64,000 nucleotides of DNA from an archaeon. GTDB lineage: Archaea > Aenigmatarchaeota > Aenigmatarchaeia > QMZP01 > JAFGSV01. The stretch covers positions 1-64,000 of the forward strand of contig JANQNF010000021.1 in the NCBI GenBank assembly GCA_028279705.1, read 5' to 3'. Of this stretch, positions 8,102-15,673 are shown piece by piece (position 1 is the first letter of the stretch; every line of letters starts with the position of its first letter). The translations under genes and the position numbers were made by a program. Below the pieces are notes generated by a model. It ran no database searches and was not told where the DNA came from. It saw only the letters and a program-made list of their open reading frames with translations.

Positions 8102-9249
8102 GACAAGATGTGAATACGGGGACAGGTAAGACATTGAACATTCCTACTAGGATGTTCAAGCCAAGCGATTTGTCAGACATGCAGGTAGATTTCGTAGAGA
8201 AGCAAATGCTCTTTAACAAAGCCAAATATAATGAACAATTTCCAGAAGTTGGTGAGGAAACCAGTAACTCGATGCCTGTCATCAATTATCCTGACTGCTC
8301 AAATGTACAATTCTCTGAAAATATACTAGCGGATGTTGTAGGAAAGCAGTTCAATGCGTCTGGTGATTTCATAATCCTACCGTATTTCAAAGACGAGACT
8401 GAGTATGACATAGGAGTGAAGCTCTCATTGGCTAAAAGATTGAAGGCTCAGACTGAAAAGGAGATAATAATGGAGATTTCGTACAAGACAGAGAAGACTG
8501 TTATGGACAGGATAGTTTCCTCATCTGAAGACTTCGATTGTGTCTCAATATTTTACGGCGTTCATTTCGGACGGTTTCCATCATTTCAGAAGATTTGCGA
8601 GAGGATAGTTTATCTCAGAAGAGAGACCGGTAAAAAGGTATTCTGTACGGGTGTACCGTTAATGTTTTCTGAGGATAGGAAAGTCGTAAATTCTGTCTTG
8701 CTACCTATATGGGACCTTGTGTGCGATGGATGGGTCAAAAACTGGAGGCGTGGAGGCGGAGCGACTGAAATAAGACTCATAGATTTCGTAGACAAGAAGA
8801 ACAAAAACCTTATGGAATGGTTAAAGAGTCACACTTACGGTGAAGAGGTCAAGTATGTCAATGTCAGTGTTTGCAGTCTTTTCCAAGATGGAAAGGACGA
8901 TTCACAGCGAAGAGAAATATACACGAAGATGTTGGTTGATGAGGAACTTAACGAGGTTGCGTCAATCACACCAACAAACATGGAAGAATATATGATAAGA
9001 CGATGCCCACCAATTTACCAGACACTGGTTCTTACATCATACATTGAAAAACTTATTCAGCGCAATACCAGAAAGGAATCATGGTCCATTTACAATAGAG
9101 ACGAGTTGAATCTTCTGGCTGACTGCCTACGCAAAACATTCAGTCCCAAGGCACTCGAAAAGGAAATAATGTCCATAGAGTCGATGGTAGAAGAAAAAGT
9201 GCCTGTAGAGATGCTAATCACCACGGTAAACAAGCTTCGTATGGGTTAA
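8098..9249 (+). CDS. Unknown 383-residue protein, possible TIM-barrel fold
   Basis: I do not recognise the family. From about residue 85 to 260 hydrophobic strands alternate with amphipathic helices (DFIILPYF, EIIMEISY, CVSIFYGVHFG, KKVFCTGVPLMF, LVCDGW), as in a TIM barrel. The last 120 residues are helical. A tRNA-guanine transglycosylase-like enzyme was considered, but I could not find its catalytic aspartates or zinc site. It has no membrane segment. It is the last gene of the operon starting at 7295 and is translationally coupled to an HTH protein, which suggests a regulated accessory function. Confidence 0.7.
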   Translation: MRQDVNTGTGKTLNIPTRMFKPSDLSDMQVDFVEKQMLFNKAKYNEQFPEVGEETSNSMPVINYPDCSNVQFSENILADVVGKQFNASGDFIILPYFKDETEYDIGVKLSLAKRLKAQTEKEIIMEISYKTEKTVMDRIVSSSEDFDCVSIFYGVHFGRFPSFQKICERIVYLRRETGKKVFCTGVPLMFSEDRKVVNSVLLPIWDLVCDGWVKNWRRGGGATEIRLIDFVDKKNKNLMEWLKSHTYGEEVKYVNVSVCSLFQDGKDDSQRREIYTKMLVDEELNEVASITPTNMEEYMIRRCPPIYQTLVLTSYIEKLIQRNTRKESWSIYNRDELNLLADCLRKTFSPKALEKEIMSIESMVEEKVPVEMLITTVNKLRMG

Positions 9250-9292
9250 TCGTATATAACTGAGTGATTCGGAGAGCTTATTGGATGGTTAA

Positions 9293-9967
9293 TTATTCCC
9301 CATCCAAGTCGACATAAGTTCTCTGATATTCGGGGTATTCTTTATGGACCTTATTTTTCAGGTCTTCAGAACTAATTAAATAAATACCTTCCTTCACTTT
9401 CAGTATTACTTTCTGAATATCATCCGGCGTTTTAGTCCACAATTTCTTTGCTACTTCAAACCCTTTTTTTGTTAAATTAAATTTTGCTGGAGTCCCGGGT
9501 TTATTTTCCCATACATAATTTACCAACCCTTTCTGACTAAGTTCCTTAATTGTCTTCTTTAGATTCTTTGGTACAGGTCCAGCTCTCGCGGGTACGATTT
9601 CATCAAATGTGTACGAGTCTTTGTATCCACTTTTTTCCATTTCCTTTTCCAAATAAAATATCATTTTCCTTAATCTGTAACCCTTTTCTATAACACCTTG
9701 GGGATAGTACTTCAAATCTGCATATAGTAGTAACAGTGGATGAATTTCTATAGGCTCCAATCCCATTTCATTTGCGTTGTTCTGCTGTTCGGTCCTATTT
9801 CCAACCTTAATAACATCATTAATGTCCACTAAAACTTCACCAGTCTTCTCGTGTTTGAACGCAGGAACATCTTTAAGTTTAAGGTTTTTTCCACTCCAAT
9901 CTACAGTTTCCACGCTTGTTGTTGTATTTTCCCATCCTCTGCCTATCTCATCCACCATGCCAATCAC
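9293..9967 (-). CDS. Panacea/SocA-like (DUF4065-type) protein, candidate antitoxin
   Basis: 224 residues. The C-terminal 150 follow the pattern of Panacea/DUF4065 antitoxin domains: IEKGYRLRKMIFYLEKEM (like 'LQKLLYF'), VPARAGPVPKNLKKTI (like 'YGP.s..l'), LSQKGLVNYV, FNLTKKGFEVAKKLW and a closing KVHKEYPEYQ. The first 60 residues end in VPAFKHEKTGEVLVDIN, which resembles the YgiT/MqsA antitoxin zinc ribbon with its cysteines lost. It overlaps a small upstream ORF by 20 bases. Known Panacea antitoxins neutralise adjacent small toxins. Family similarity is by eye only. Confidence 0.6.
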   Translation of the reverse strand: MIGMVDEIGRGWENTTTSVETVDWSGKNLKLKDVPAFKHEKTGEVLVDINDVIKVGNRTEQQNNANEMGLEPIEIHPLLLLYADLKYYPQGVIEKGYRLRKMIFYLEKEMEKSGYKDSYTFDEIVPARAGPVPKNLKKTIKELSQKGLVNYVWENKPGTPAKFNLTKKGFEVAKKLWTKTPDDIQKVILKVKEGIYLISSEDLKNKVHKEYPEYQRTYVDLDGE

Positions 9968-10196
9968 CTTTCTTTCTTGAAGGTCTCATTTCGTTTATCT
10001 TGCAAATATCGTCTTCATATTTATAAAATATGAGTATGCACTGTCCACCAACGTCGATTATTTTCTGCTGCTTTTTCTTAGACGCCTTTCTTTTTTCGTC
10101 ATCTTCTTCTAAAAGGGCATTAGCTGCTTTTTTCATCAGGGTCGGGTGCAACTTACACCGTTTTATGACTTTAGGGGTGAAAAGTGCTCTATACAT
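9948..10196 (-). CDS. Small protein, candidate toxin paired with the Panacea-like gene
   Basis: 82 residues, basic, with the order helix (VIKRCKLHPTLMKKAANALL), Lys-rich linker, strand (QQKIIDVGGQCILIFYKY), strand (DICKINEMRP) and a basic tail. The size and alpha-beta order recall RelE/HigB-type RNases, but no catalytic set can be assigned. It is upstream of and overlaps the Panacea-like gene by 20 bases. A TATA-like sequence at about 10220 would give a leaderless transcript. Toxin role is inferred from size and pairing. Confidence 0.55.
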   Translation of the reverse strand: MYRALFTPKVIKRCKLHPTLMKKAANALLEEDDEKRKASKKKQQKIIDVGGQCILIFYKYEDDICKINEMRPSRKKGDWHGG

Positions 10197-10335
10197 ACTA
10201 ATGTCAAGAAATTGGCGACATAAATAATCGACAGTCCATACCTACCAATGAAGAACTGCTTTCTACATCATACAATCATTAATTAGATGCACCTATTTAA
10301 AAACTAATCATCGTGACATTATCGCTTCTTTCATC

Positions 10336-10794
10336 TCAACAAACATGTGTACAAGATTCGTGACAGTCCAAATTTAACGGCTTGTCATCGCATGTGTACG
10401 CGATATTAAAATTGAATATTTTCCTTTCATCCGGATTCATTATATTAATCCACTCATCGCCTGATGCGATTCTTTCCCCTCTTTCATTCCGTAATATGCA
10501 ATTGACTTTTACACCCTGTGCCGACATACTACCCATATTGATGACTTCACCGCTAATAACGGCATGGCACTCTTTTGGAAGGATGAAATAAGGATATGAG
10601 AGGGGGTTGAAGAGTGACGGGTCTTCTGTTTCCTCGAGCATCATTCTTACTTCAGTAATGGAAACATCTGTAAACTCTCCCCTCGCAGCGAAAATGAAGC
10701 CTGTTACCATATCACCCATGGGGTTTGGAATTATGTTAGCAGCAAGAACTATGAGTAATACACCTATACCTCCGGTAATAACTATACTAATCAT
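10336..10794 (-). CDS. Membrane-anchored protein with FxLYD-like domain
   Basis: 152 residues. One N-terminal membrane helix (ISIVITGGIGVLLIVLAANI) is followed by an outward-facing domain. The stretch ISGEVINMGSMSAQGVKV, a disordered middle and PDERKIFNFNI follow the pattern of FxLYD/DUF3426 beta-sandwiches (G-x-V-x-N-x-G, then a-x-x-V-x-V). The last 15 residues hold three Cys. It lies 41 bases downstream of the four-helix membrane gene on the same strand, so they may be an operon. Function unknown. Confidence 0.65.
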   Translation of the reverse strand: MISIVITGGIGVLLIVLAANIIPNPMGDMVTGFIFAARGEFTDVSITEVRMMLEETEDPSLFNPLSYPYFILPKECHAVISGEVINMGSMSAQGVKVNCILRNERGERIASGDEWINIMNPDERKIFNFNIAYTCDDKPLNLDCHESCTHVC

Positions 10795-10835
10795 AAAAGG
10801 ATGTACTTAAACAGGATTAATAAAATTATGTTAAG

Positions 10836-11693
10836 TTAGCTGCTAGAAGACTCGCTATATATTTTGTATACTGGAGTTGCAGAAATCAGTGTAAGTAGAG
10901 CCATAAATACATACATTTTGTAATCGTCTGGAACAGCGGCAGTTGCAACAATTGAAAGTAGCAGAAGTATTACGAACTTATTCAGTGTCGATTGTTCTTT
11001 GAATTTTTCACCGAGCGCCTTTATTGATGCAAACTTGTAAGGTTTCATGCCAGATATAGAATTTGTAAGATTATTGAATTCAAATTTACTAGGGAGGCTA
11101 TTTTCCATTAACTTATCTCCCATACTTACGAGAGAATTTGCAATGTCGTCAGCATCCCTGCCCGATTCATGTGCATTGTTCACAACCGTATTCAGTTTGT
11201 TCAGATTCTTTCTGAATTTGCATATTTCTTTTTTCAATTGTCCATTTGTGGAGTCTTTCAACTCTTTGACTATCTTCCCGAACAGGATTTCAGCTTCGCT
11301 TATATCGAGTCTTGTGTCTATTTTCATGTCTTTGAATACAAGTTTTTTCTTGATGTCGAAACCTATTCTCGTTAGCATTAAACCTGAATTTTCCATTTTG
11401 TTCAGCTTGAAAGGAAATACAAACTTCTTGTATATGACAGTTATTATGGCTATTCCAATTGCCAAACCGGCTAGAAATGAACCCAAGGTGAAAATTTGAA
11501 ACTTCAAGAATGATGGCAACAGTATAGCAAATCCCAATACAAAACCAAGTATAGTGGATGGTATTATGACCAAAGAAGAAAGTAGCATTAATGGATTTCT
11601 GTACAAATATATCCTTCGCTTATTGGTCAACTGGAAGAAGTCCATCGGAACTTCAATTGATTGTGAAGGTTTGAACCTGTCGCCTTCTGGCAT
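10836..11693 (-). CDS. Four-helix membrane protein of unknown function
   Basis: 285 residues with two N-terminal membrane helices (about 33-60 and 65-95), a long charged and helical cytoplasmic middle (about 100-235, Lys/Asn-rich) and two C-terminal helices (about 238-275). No catalytic motif is evident. The layout of paired helices flanking a helical soluble region occurs in effector membrane proteins of conflict systems and in many uncharacterised proteins; no family is assigned. The upstream intergenic gap contains the 12-base palindrome ACGTTTAAACGT. Confidence 0.65.
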   Translation of the reverse strand: MPEGDRFKPSQSIEVPMDFFQLTNKRRIYLYRNPLMLLSSLVIIPSTILGFVLGFAILLPSFLKFQIFTLGSFLAGLAIGIAIITVIYKKFVFPFKLNKMENSGLMLTRIGFDIKKKLVFKDMKIDTRLDISEAEILFGKIVKELKDSTNGQLKKEICKFRKNLNKLNTVVNNAHESGRDADDIANSLVSMGDKLMENSLPSKFEFNNLTNSISGMKPYKFASIKALGEKFKEQSTLNKFVILLLLSIVATAAVPDDYKMYVFMALLTLISATPVYKIYSESSSS

Positions 11694-11725
11694 GATTTAA
11701 GATACGATTACTGCAATAAAAAGAT

Positions 11726-11737
11726 ACGTTTAAACGT
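11726..11737. repeat. Palindrome containing GTTTAAAC
   Basis: ACGTTTAAACGT is a perfect 12-base palindrome between the divergent membrane-protein (11693) and exonuclease (11770) genes. The same 8-base core appears at 13019, 18371, 19379, 49970, 54046 and 54068, each in or at the edge of an intergenic region. Confidence 0.5.
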
Positions 11738-11769
11738 TACTTTTTTAGTTCATACATCAAAAACTCTTC

Positions 11770-12315
11770 ATGCCAGAATATTATTTTGATATCGAGACTA
11801 CGGGACTTGACCCTCACCAAGATGAAATCATAACAATACAATTTCAGCAATTGGATACGAAAACAGGTGAACCAATAGGTGATTTGAAAATACTCAAATC
11901 GTGGGAATTGGGTGGTGAGAAGAAATTACTTGAGAAATTCATGCCGATTTTCAAGGGTTTCAGTCCATTTGGTTTTGTTCCAATTGGAATGAATTTGGCT
12001 TTCGATTTTAGATTTTTACTCCAAAAATCTTTAGACCACACGAATGAGAACATGAAACATGATGATTTCTTCTATGACAAGCCTTATGTCGACTTGAAAT
12101 CACTTTTCGTGATACTTAATGATGGTAGATTCTCTGGCTGCAAACTTTCAAATTTTAGCGGGAAAAAAGATGAGGGACACTTGGTTCCTGAGTGGTTTAA
12201 GAACAAAGAATATGGAAAAATTGAAAAATACATCGAACAAGAGACAAAATCCTTCTTGAAAACATATCGTGAAATGAAAAAACATATGCCAACGCTGAAG
12301 GAAAAGCTATTTTGA
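11770..12315 (+). CDS. DEDD-superfamily 3'-5' exonuclease-like protein
   Basis: 181 residues with an RNase H-like fold. Exo I is present (YYFDIETTGLDP, with the Asp-x-Glu pair) and Exo II (GMNLAFDFRFL, with the metal-binding Asp). The Exo III region reads YIEQETKSFLKTY: the tyrosine is kept but the expected aspartate is a glutamate. A DnaQ-like nuclease on DNA or RNA is likely; reduced or altered activity is possible. It is a stand-alone domain with no polymerase or helicase attached. The hydrolase gene follows closely on the same strand. Confidence 0.8.
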   Translation: MPEYYFDIETTGLDPHQDEIITIQFQQLDTKTGEPIGDLKILKSWELGGEKKLLEKFMPIFKGFSPFGFVPIGMNLAFDFRFLLQKSLDHTNENMKHDDFFYDKPYVDLKSLFVILNDGRFSGCKLSNFSGKKDEGHLVPEWFKNKEYGKIEKYIEQETKSFLKTYREMKKHMPTLKEKLF

Positions 12316-12350
12316 CAATGTTTTTATTTCTCAATATAGTATTCAATTGT

Positions 12351-12902
12351 ATGAAATCCGCCTTCATTTTCCATGGGTCTGGTGGCAATCCTGAGAAGCA
12401 TTGGTATCCTTGGTTAAAAACAAGGCTTACCGAACATAATTTGAATGTCGTTAATCCCCAATTTCCTATCGGTGACGACCAAAGTTTAGACAATTGGCTG
12501 AAAACACTTGAACCATTCAAAGACAATTTACAAGATTCTATACTCATTGGCCATAGTCTTGGTGTGCCTTTTATCTTGAATGTATTAAATCAATGGGATG
12601 TTAGAATAAAGGCTGCGTTTCTTGTATCAGGTTTTGTTGGTCACCTTGTTGCAAAAGGTGAGAAAGACCTTGGTGATTTTTCTGAGAGAGCTTTTGATTG
12701 GGATTTGATAAGAAAACGATGTCATAAATTCTATGTATTTCATTCTGACAACGACCATTATATACCATTAGAAAGGGCTGATGAACTGGCTAAACAATTG
12801 GGAGTTGATGTAATTTTTGTGAAAGGTGCTGGTCATTTTCAGGCTCAAGGCGGATTCAAGACATTTCAATTGCTTCTCAATAAAATTGAAAATGAATTAT
12901 AA
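12351..12902 (+). CDS. RBBP9/YdeN-type serine hydrolase
   Basis: About 183 residues from the ATG at 12351 (a frame open from 12312 would overlap the exonuclease end; the shorter start gives the usual N-terminus KSAFIFHGSGGN). The alpha/beta hydrolase triad is visible: nucleophile Ser in GHSLG, Asp in SDNDHYIP and His in GAGHFQ. The WYPWLKTRL region after the oxyanion loop is typical of the RBBP9-like family. The natural substrate is not predictable. It lies in the AT-rich accessory island. Confidence 0.88.
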   Translation: MKSAFIFHGSGGNPEKHWYPWLKTRLTEHNLNVVNPQFPIGDDQSLDNWLKTLEPFKDNLQDSILIGHSLGVPFILNVLNQWDVRIKAAFLVSGFVGHLVAKGEKDLGDFSERAFDWDLIRKRCHKFYVFHSDNDHYIPLERADELAKQLGVDVIFVKGAGHFQAQGGFKTFQLLLNKIENEL

Positions 12903-12942
12903 TCGTTATCACCATAGACTAAAAGTGCAAAATTGATTTAAA

Positions 12943-12971
12943 GTGCAAAGCCGGTGGAATGGGCTTTGCAC
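12943..12971. repeat. Hairpin made of IS-end-like arms, contains 20-base repeat copy B
   Basis: GTGCAAAGCC (12943-12952) and GGCTTTGCAC (12962-12971) are perfect 10-base inverted arms around a 9-base loop GGTGGAATG. The right arm plus loop is identical to the repeat beside the intact transposase at 6047. The flanking sequence of the left arm (ATTTAAAGTGCAAAGCC) is close to the reverse complement of the other element's end, so this looks like two IS ends facing each other, a relic of insertion or of an end-to-end junction. The rest of 12903-13061 shows no gene. Confidence 0.6.
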
Positions 12972-13017
12972 AAAAAGTCACGAAAACGGTTGACTTTATG
13001 GACAGGGGTCAAATTCG

Positions 13018-13027
13018 TGTTTAAACA
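13018..13027. repeat. Palindrome TGTTTAAACA
   Basis: A 10-base palindrome with the recurring GTTTAAAC core, followed directly by a TATA-like run (TATATTTTTAA, from about 13028) about 30 bases before the start at 13062. The position just upstream of a TATA box is that of a BRE or operator. Confidence 0.45.
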
Positions 13028-13061
13028 TATATTTTTAAGTCAAAATTATAATCATTAATTA

Positions 13062-13427
13062 ATGTTAGCTGTAAAGAGATTGGGACAAGAAGTCATCGGT
13101 ATAGACGATTCTACTGGACTTGTTGAAATAAACATAAAACTTAGCCACCAGCCAGAATATGAATGGGAAGAGTTCGTAAAAAATCCAACGGAATGGAGCA
13201 TTAAACCAAGAACAATAACATTTTTAGGAAATAGTATAGTAATTACATGCGAAGAAGAAAAAATTGAAAAAACGTTGGAGTGGATGGATAAATACATTAC
13301 TCAGGCAAACATTGCTTACGATAAACTAATACAGGAAAAAGAAAGAAAACGGAAGGAAATGGAAGCTAAAAAAGAACAGAAAATAAAAGAGATACAAAAA
13401 CTGAACGAGAAAATACAGAATTTTTAA
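13062..13427 (+). CDS. Hypothetical protein with C-terminal coiled coil
   Basis: 121 residues. The first 75 are a mixed alpha/beta region (EVIGIDDSTGLVEINIKL, then PRTITFLGNSIVITC). The last 45 are a highly charged Lys/Glu helix (from EKERKRKEMEAKKEQ) that should form a coiled coil. I do not recognise the family. It shares strand and spacing (17 bases) with the 63-residue gene that follows. AT-rich codons match the accessory island. Confidence 0.6.
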   Translation: MLAVKRLGQEVIGIDDSTGLVEINIKLSHQPEYEWEEFVKNPTEWSIKPRTITFLGNSIVITCEEEKIEKTLEWMDKYITQANIAYDKLIQEKERKRKEMEAKKEQKIKEIQKLNEKIQNF

Positions 13428-13444
13428 CCCAATTTAGTGATAAG

Positions 13445-13636
13445 ATGGAAGAATTGACAATAACACTAAGAGCCACAGAACAGAATGACAAACTAAAACT
13501 TGAATGGCTCAATGAAATTGGTGATGAAGCTAACGAAAAGCTTCTGTGTGGCGTAAATGACGATTCGGGTTTTTTGTCTTTCAGAATGAAAAAAATGGCT
13601 GATAGAGAAAATGAAAGAATTTTAAGAGAACAATGA
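13445..13636 (+). CDS. Small hypothetical protein
   Basis: 63 charged residues, mostly helical with a short strand (SGFLSFRMKK). No family recognised. It lies 17 bases behind the coiled-coil gene and runs into the transposase remnant on the other strand by about 15 bases, so its 3' end sits at the edge of the old insertion. Confidence 0.5.
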   Translation: MEELTITLRATEQNDKLKLEWLNEIGDEANEKLLCGVNDDSGFLSFRMKKMADRENERILREQ

Positions 13637-13849
13637 AATTTTTGTTTCATACATCTCCTGAATAAGCACACAAATATTATGACACAGCACCTTGGTTAGC
13701 ACTTCGGTCTTCTGAGATTCTTCCCTCTTGCTTCTTACGAATGGATCGAACTTCGTCTTGATCATGTTCATTGTGCTTTCAACATTGGAACGCTTGTGAT
13801 AGGCTTTCATGAACTCGTAATGATTGTACATGAAATAGTGATACTCTAA
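13622..13849 (-). pseudogene. C-terminal remnant of a DDE transposase
   Basis: The minus strand encodes AYHKRSNVEST, then KTKFDPFVRSKREES and VLCHNICVLI, which line up with YHKRSNVESTFSVIKRRF and VVCHNLSVLV of the intact transposase at 6096, including the catalytic Glu block. Only the last 70-75 residues remain, and both upstream catalytic aspartates are missing. The frame is continuous back to 13849, directly abutting the stop codon of the lipoprotein gene in the same frame. It is a different, more distant IS copy, not a duplicate of the intact one. Confidence 0.85.
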
Positions 13850-14266
13850 CTATTTGACTATATCGATTCTGACTACTGGTAAATCTAGCGTTTTCTCATC
13901 ACTTATAACATCAGCTAGGATCACGTAGTCCATTTTACCCTTTATATTGAATGAACCGCCGACATATCCACTTTTCAATACGCAGTCTGTTGTTGCTGTT
14001 TTCGTATCAGATGATAAAATGTTTATTGGCACACGTATACTTTGACAAGAAAACTGTTTTTTGTCATATTCAAGTTCTATGCTATTTATCTTCAGTTCGT
14101 TATCGAGACCATTACCAATTGAAAATTTAATTGTATATTTACTGTTAAGATCTTCAATACTCGCTACTCTCTTTATGAATATACTATCCGCATCTATCGA
14201 TGTGCATCCACTGGACAGTAAAACAAATATCATAGGTAGAATCGAGATTAGTCGTTTTCGTGTCAT
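13850..14266 (-). CDS. Small lipoprotein
   Basis: 138 residues. A short basic start and hydrophobic stretch end in a lipobox-like LLSSGC at about residue 21, so the mature protein would be lipid-anchored outside the membrane. The rest is beta-rich (YTIKFSIGNG, IELEYDKKQFSC) and resembles a small immunoglobulin-like late-embryogenesis (LEA/DUF3426) fold, though weakly. Its start overlaps the stop of the seven-helix membrane gene by four bases, so the two are coupled. The stop codon abuts transposase debris, so the original C-terminus may have been lost. Confidence 0.7.
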   Translation of the reverse strand: MTRKRLISILPMIFVLLSSGCTSIDADSIFIKRVASIEDLNSKYTIKFSIGNGLDNELKINSIELEYDKKQFSCQSIRVPINILSSDTKTATTDCVLKSGYVGGSFNIKGKMDYVILADVISDEKTLDLPVVRIDIVK

Positions 14267-15198
14267 GAAAATTCCAACTCCCTTATTAGATAGATAACTT
14301 CACCACTCTTAAATTTTCTTATCATAAAATAGCATTTGAATTCATCACCAATCTCTAAATTGTCCGCCTGGAATACTGATCTTCCAGTTTTAGGATACAA
14401 TGTATGCATATTCCCGTCTTCTAAATTCTCAGCTATTATTTTAAATTTCGATTCAGTATATTCCTTTTTTTGATCCATTCGTCTATCTATGTCGACAACT
14501 CTGAAATTGCCACAATCGTGACAATGAACGAATTCGTTTCTTATCAACCACCCTCTTATGAAAATTATTAGAAAAACCGCAAAGAAATAACCATAAAGTG
14601 TATTTACGAATAAACCCTTGATGTGTATCAGATTATATGGTGTCATAATCGAAAACGGTATGAATGGAGAAAGAAAAGCTATAGCTGCAGCCGTACTTGT
14701 TTTGTTACTTATTCCTAGATATCTCGGTGTTATTATTGTAAGGGATGCAACAGAACCCGCTATTATCGTCATGATGCTCAATACGATTTCCACTGCCAAT
14801 TCTTGAGGTATTTCCATTATATTGAGAAATGTGGGTATCAATATGACAACTACGGGGACCACTATCCCCATACCAAAACCTATAACTAGTAGTTTGGGTA
14901 TGAAATCAACCTTGTCTATTCCCAATAAAAGTAATAGTAGGAGTGATGACAGGAAAACGAAAATTATTGGTGCTGTTATGACCATTGCTTCTATATTCTC
15001 AAAATACCCCTGAGTTGGAGTTGCACTTATCGGGTCAGCGAGCCAAAATGTGAGAACTAAACCGATTATTGAAAGAAATATAGTCACTAGGTGCACGTTT
15101 CTTATTCTAAACCTCTTTATCTTTATCGAGAAATTTTTATTTATTTCATTTTCGGCTCTTTTATGTTCTGATTTTTCACTATCTTGTCTACGCTTCAT
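14263..15198 (-). CDS. Polytopic membrane protein with cytoplasmic ends
   Basis: 311 residues: a charged N-terminus of about 30, then six or seven membrane helices (about 35-215), a Cys-His motif just after the last helix (HCHDCGNF) and a soluble C-terminal domain of about 80 residues with a beta pattern (FQADNLEIGDEFKCYFMI). The Cys/His cluster might bind metal, but only four ligands are near. No family recognised. The downstream lipoprotein overlaps by four bases and is likely its partner. Confidence 0.65.
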   Translation of the reverse strand: MKRRQDSEKSEHKRAENEINKNFSIKIKRFRIRNVHLVTIFLSIIGLVLTFWLADPISATPTQGYFENIEAMVITAPIIFVFLSSLLLLLLLGIDKVDFIPKLLVIGFGMGIVVPVVVILIPTFLNIMEIPQELAVEIVLSIMTIIAGSVASLTIITPRYLGISNKTSTAAAIAFLSPFIPFSIMTPYNLIHIKGLFVNTLYGYFFAVFLIIFIRGWLIRNEFVHCHDCGNFRVVDIDRRMDQKKEYTESKFKIIAENLEDGNMHTLYPKTGRSVFQADNLEIGDEFKCYFMIRKFKSGEVIYLIRELEFS

Positions 15199-15266
15199 AC
15201 TACTTGTATAGCGATAATTTTTTTAAGTTTACATTGAAACGAATTTCATAAAATAATATACATAAC

Positions 15267-15308
15267 CTGTCGACGTGTACGCTCAAAGAAAGCGCTTTTC
15301 ATCGACAG
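15267..15308. repeat. Inverted repeat in the 15199-15392 intergenic region
   Basis: CTGTCGA (15267-15273) and TCGACAG (15302-15308) are perfect 7-base arms with 28 bases between, which contain a second palindromic element GAAAGCGCTTT. A TATA-like run lies at about 15247-15262. It may be a structured transcript or a protein-binding site. Nothing else is supported in the 193 bases between the genes. Confidence 0.4.
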
Positions 15309-15392
15309 TGAATGGAACCACAATAGAGTATAGTTAACAAACTAGTTAGGGTTTTAAGTTTACGCGAGTTATTCTCGATAGAAAGAATATCC

Positions 15393-15593
15393 TCACTTTA
15401 ACTTCCACAAAATTATATGCTTCTGTTCTATCTTCTCGACCTTTCCTTCCTCAAAGAGCTTGACAAGCGTCCTGTAAACAAGATGCCAGTTGGCCTCTTT
15501 CCCTCTTTTCTTGGTGACGAGCTTTACTATCTCCCGTGTGGAGTGGAACTGCTTGTCTTTCAGAGCATTATCTATTTCCTGGTCGTACGCCAT
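15393..15593 (-). CDS. Small winged-helix regulator
   Basis: 66 residues from the ATG at 15593 (74 from 15617). It is a single winged helix: FHSTREIVKLVTKKRG, the recognition helix NWHLVYRTLVKLFEEG, and wing KVEKIEQKHIILWKL. The ATG at 15593 is about 25 bases from a TATA-like AATATATG, matching leaderless starts elsewhere. It is transcribed away from two short ORFs, and the shared promoter holds paired palindromes, as expected for an autorepressor. Confidence 0.75.
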   Translation of the reverse strand: MAYDQEIDNALKDKQFHSTREIVKLVTKKRGKEANWHLVYRTLVKLFEEGKVEKIEQKHIILWKLK

Positions 15594-15617
15594 GATTTTA
15601 GTTTGTGTCATGATCAT

Positions 15618-15673
15618 ATATTACAACCGTAACATTTATAAGTTACAAGTGTAATATTATAATTGTGACATAA
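15618..15673. promoter_or_regulatory. Divergent promoter with two operators two helical turns apart
   Basis: TTACAACCGTAA (15621-15632) and TTACAAGTGTAA (15643-15654) are two versions of one near-palindrome (TTAC-N4-GTAA), with starts exactly 22 bases apart, i.e. on the same face of the helix. TATA-like boxes for both directions overlap or flank them. This is a strong operator arrangement for the winged-helix protein at 15393. Confidence 0.65.

Noticed and set aside
8098-9249. tRNA-guanine transglycosylase-like enzyme
   Set aside because: The strand/helix alternation fits a TIM barrel, but no catalytic Asp pair or Cys/His zinc site could be placed.
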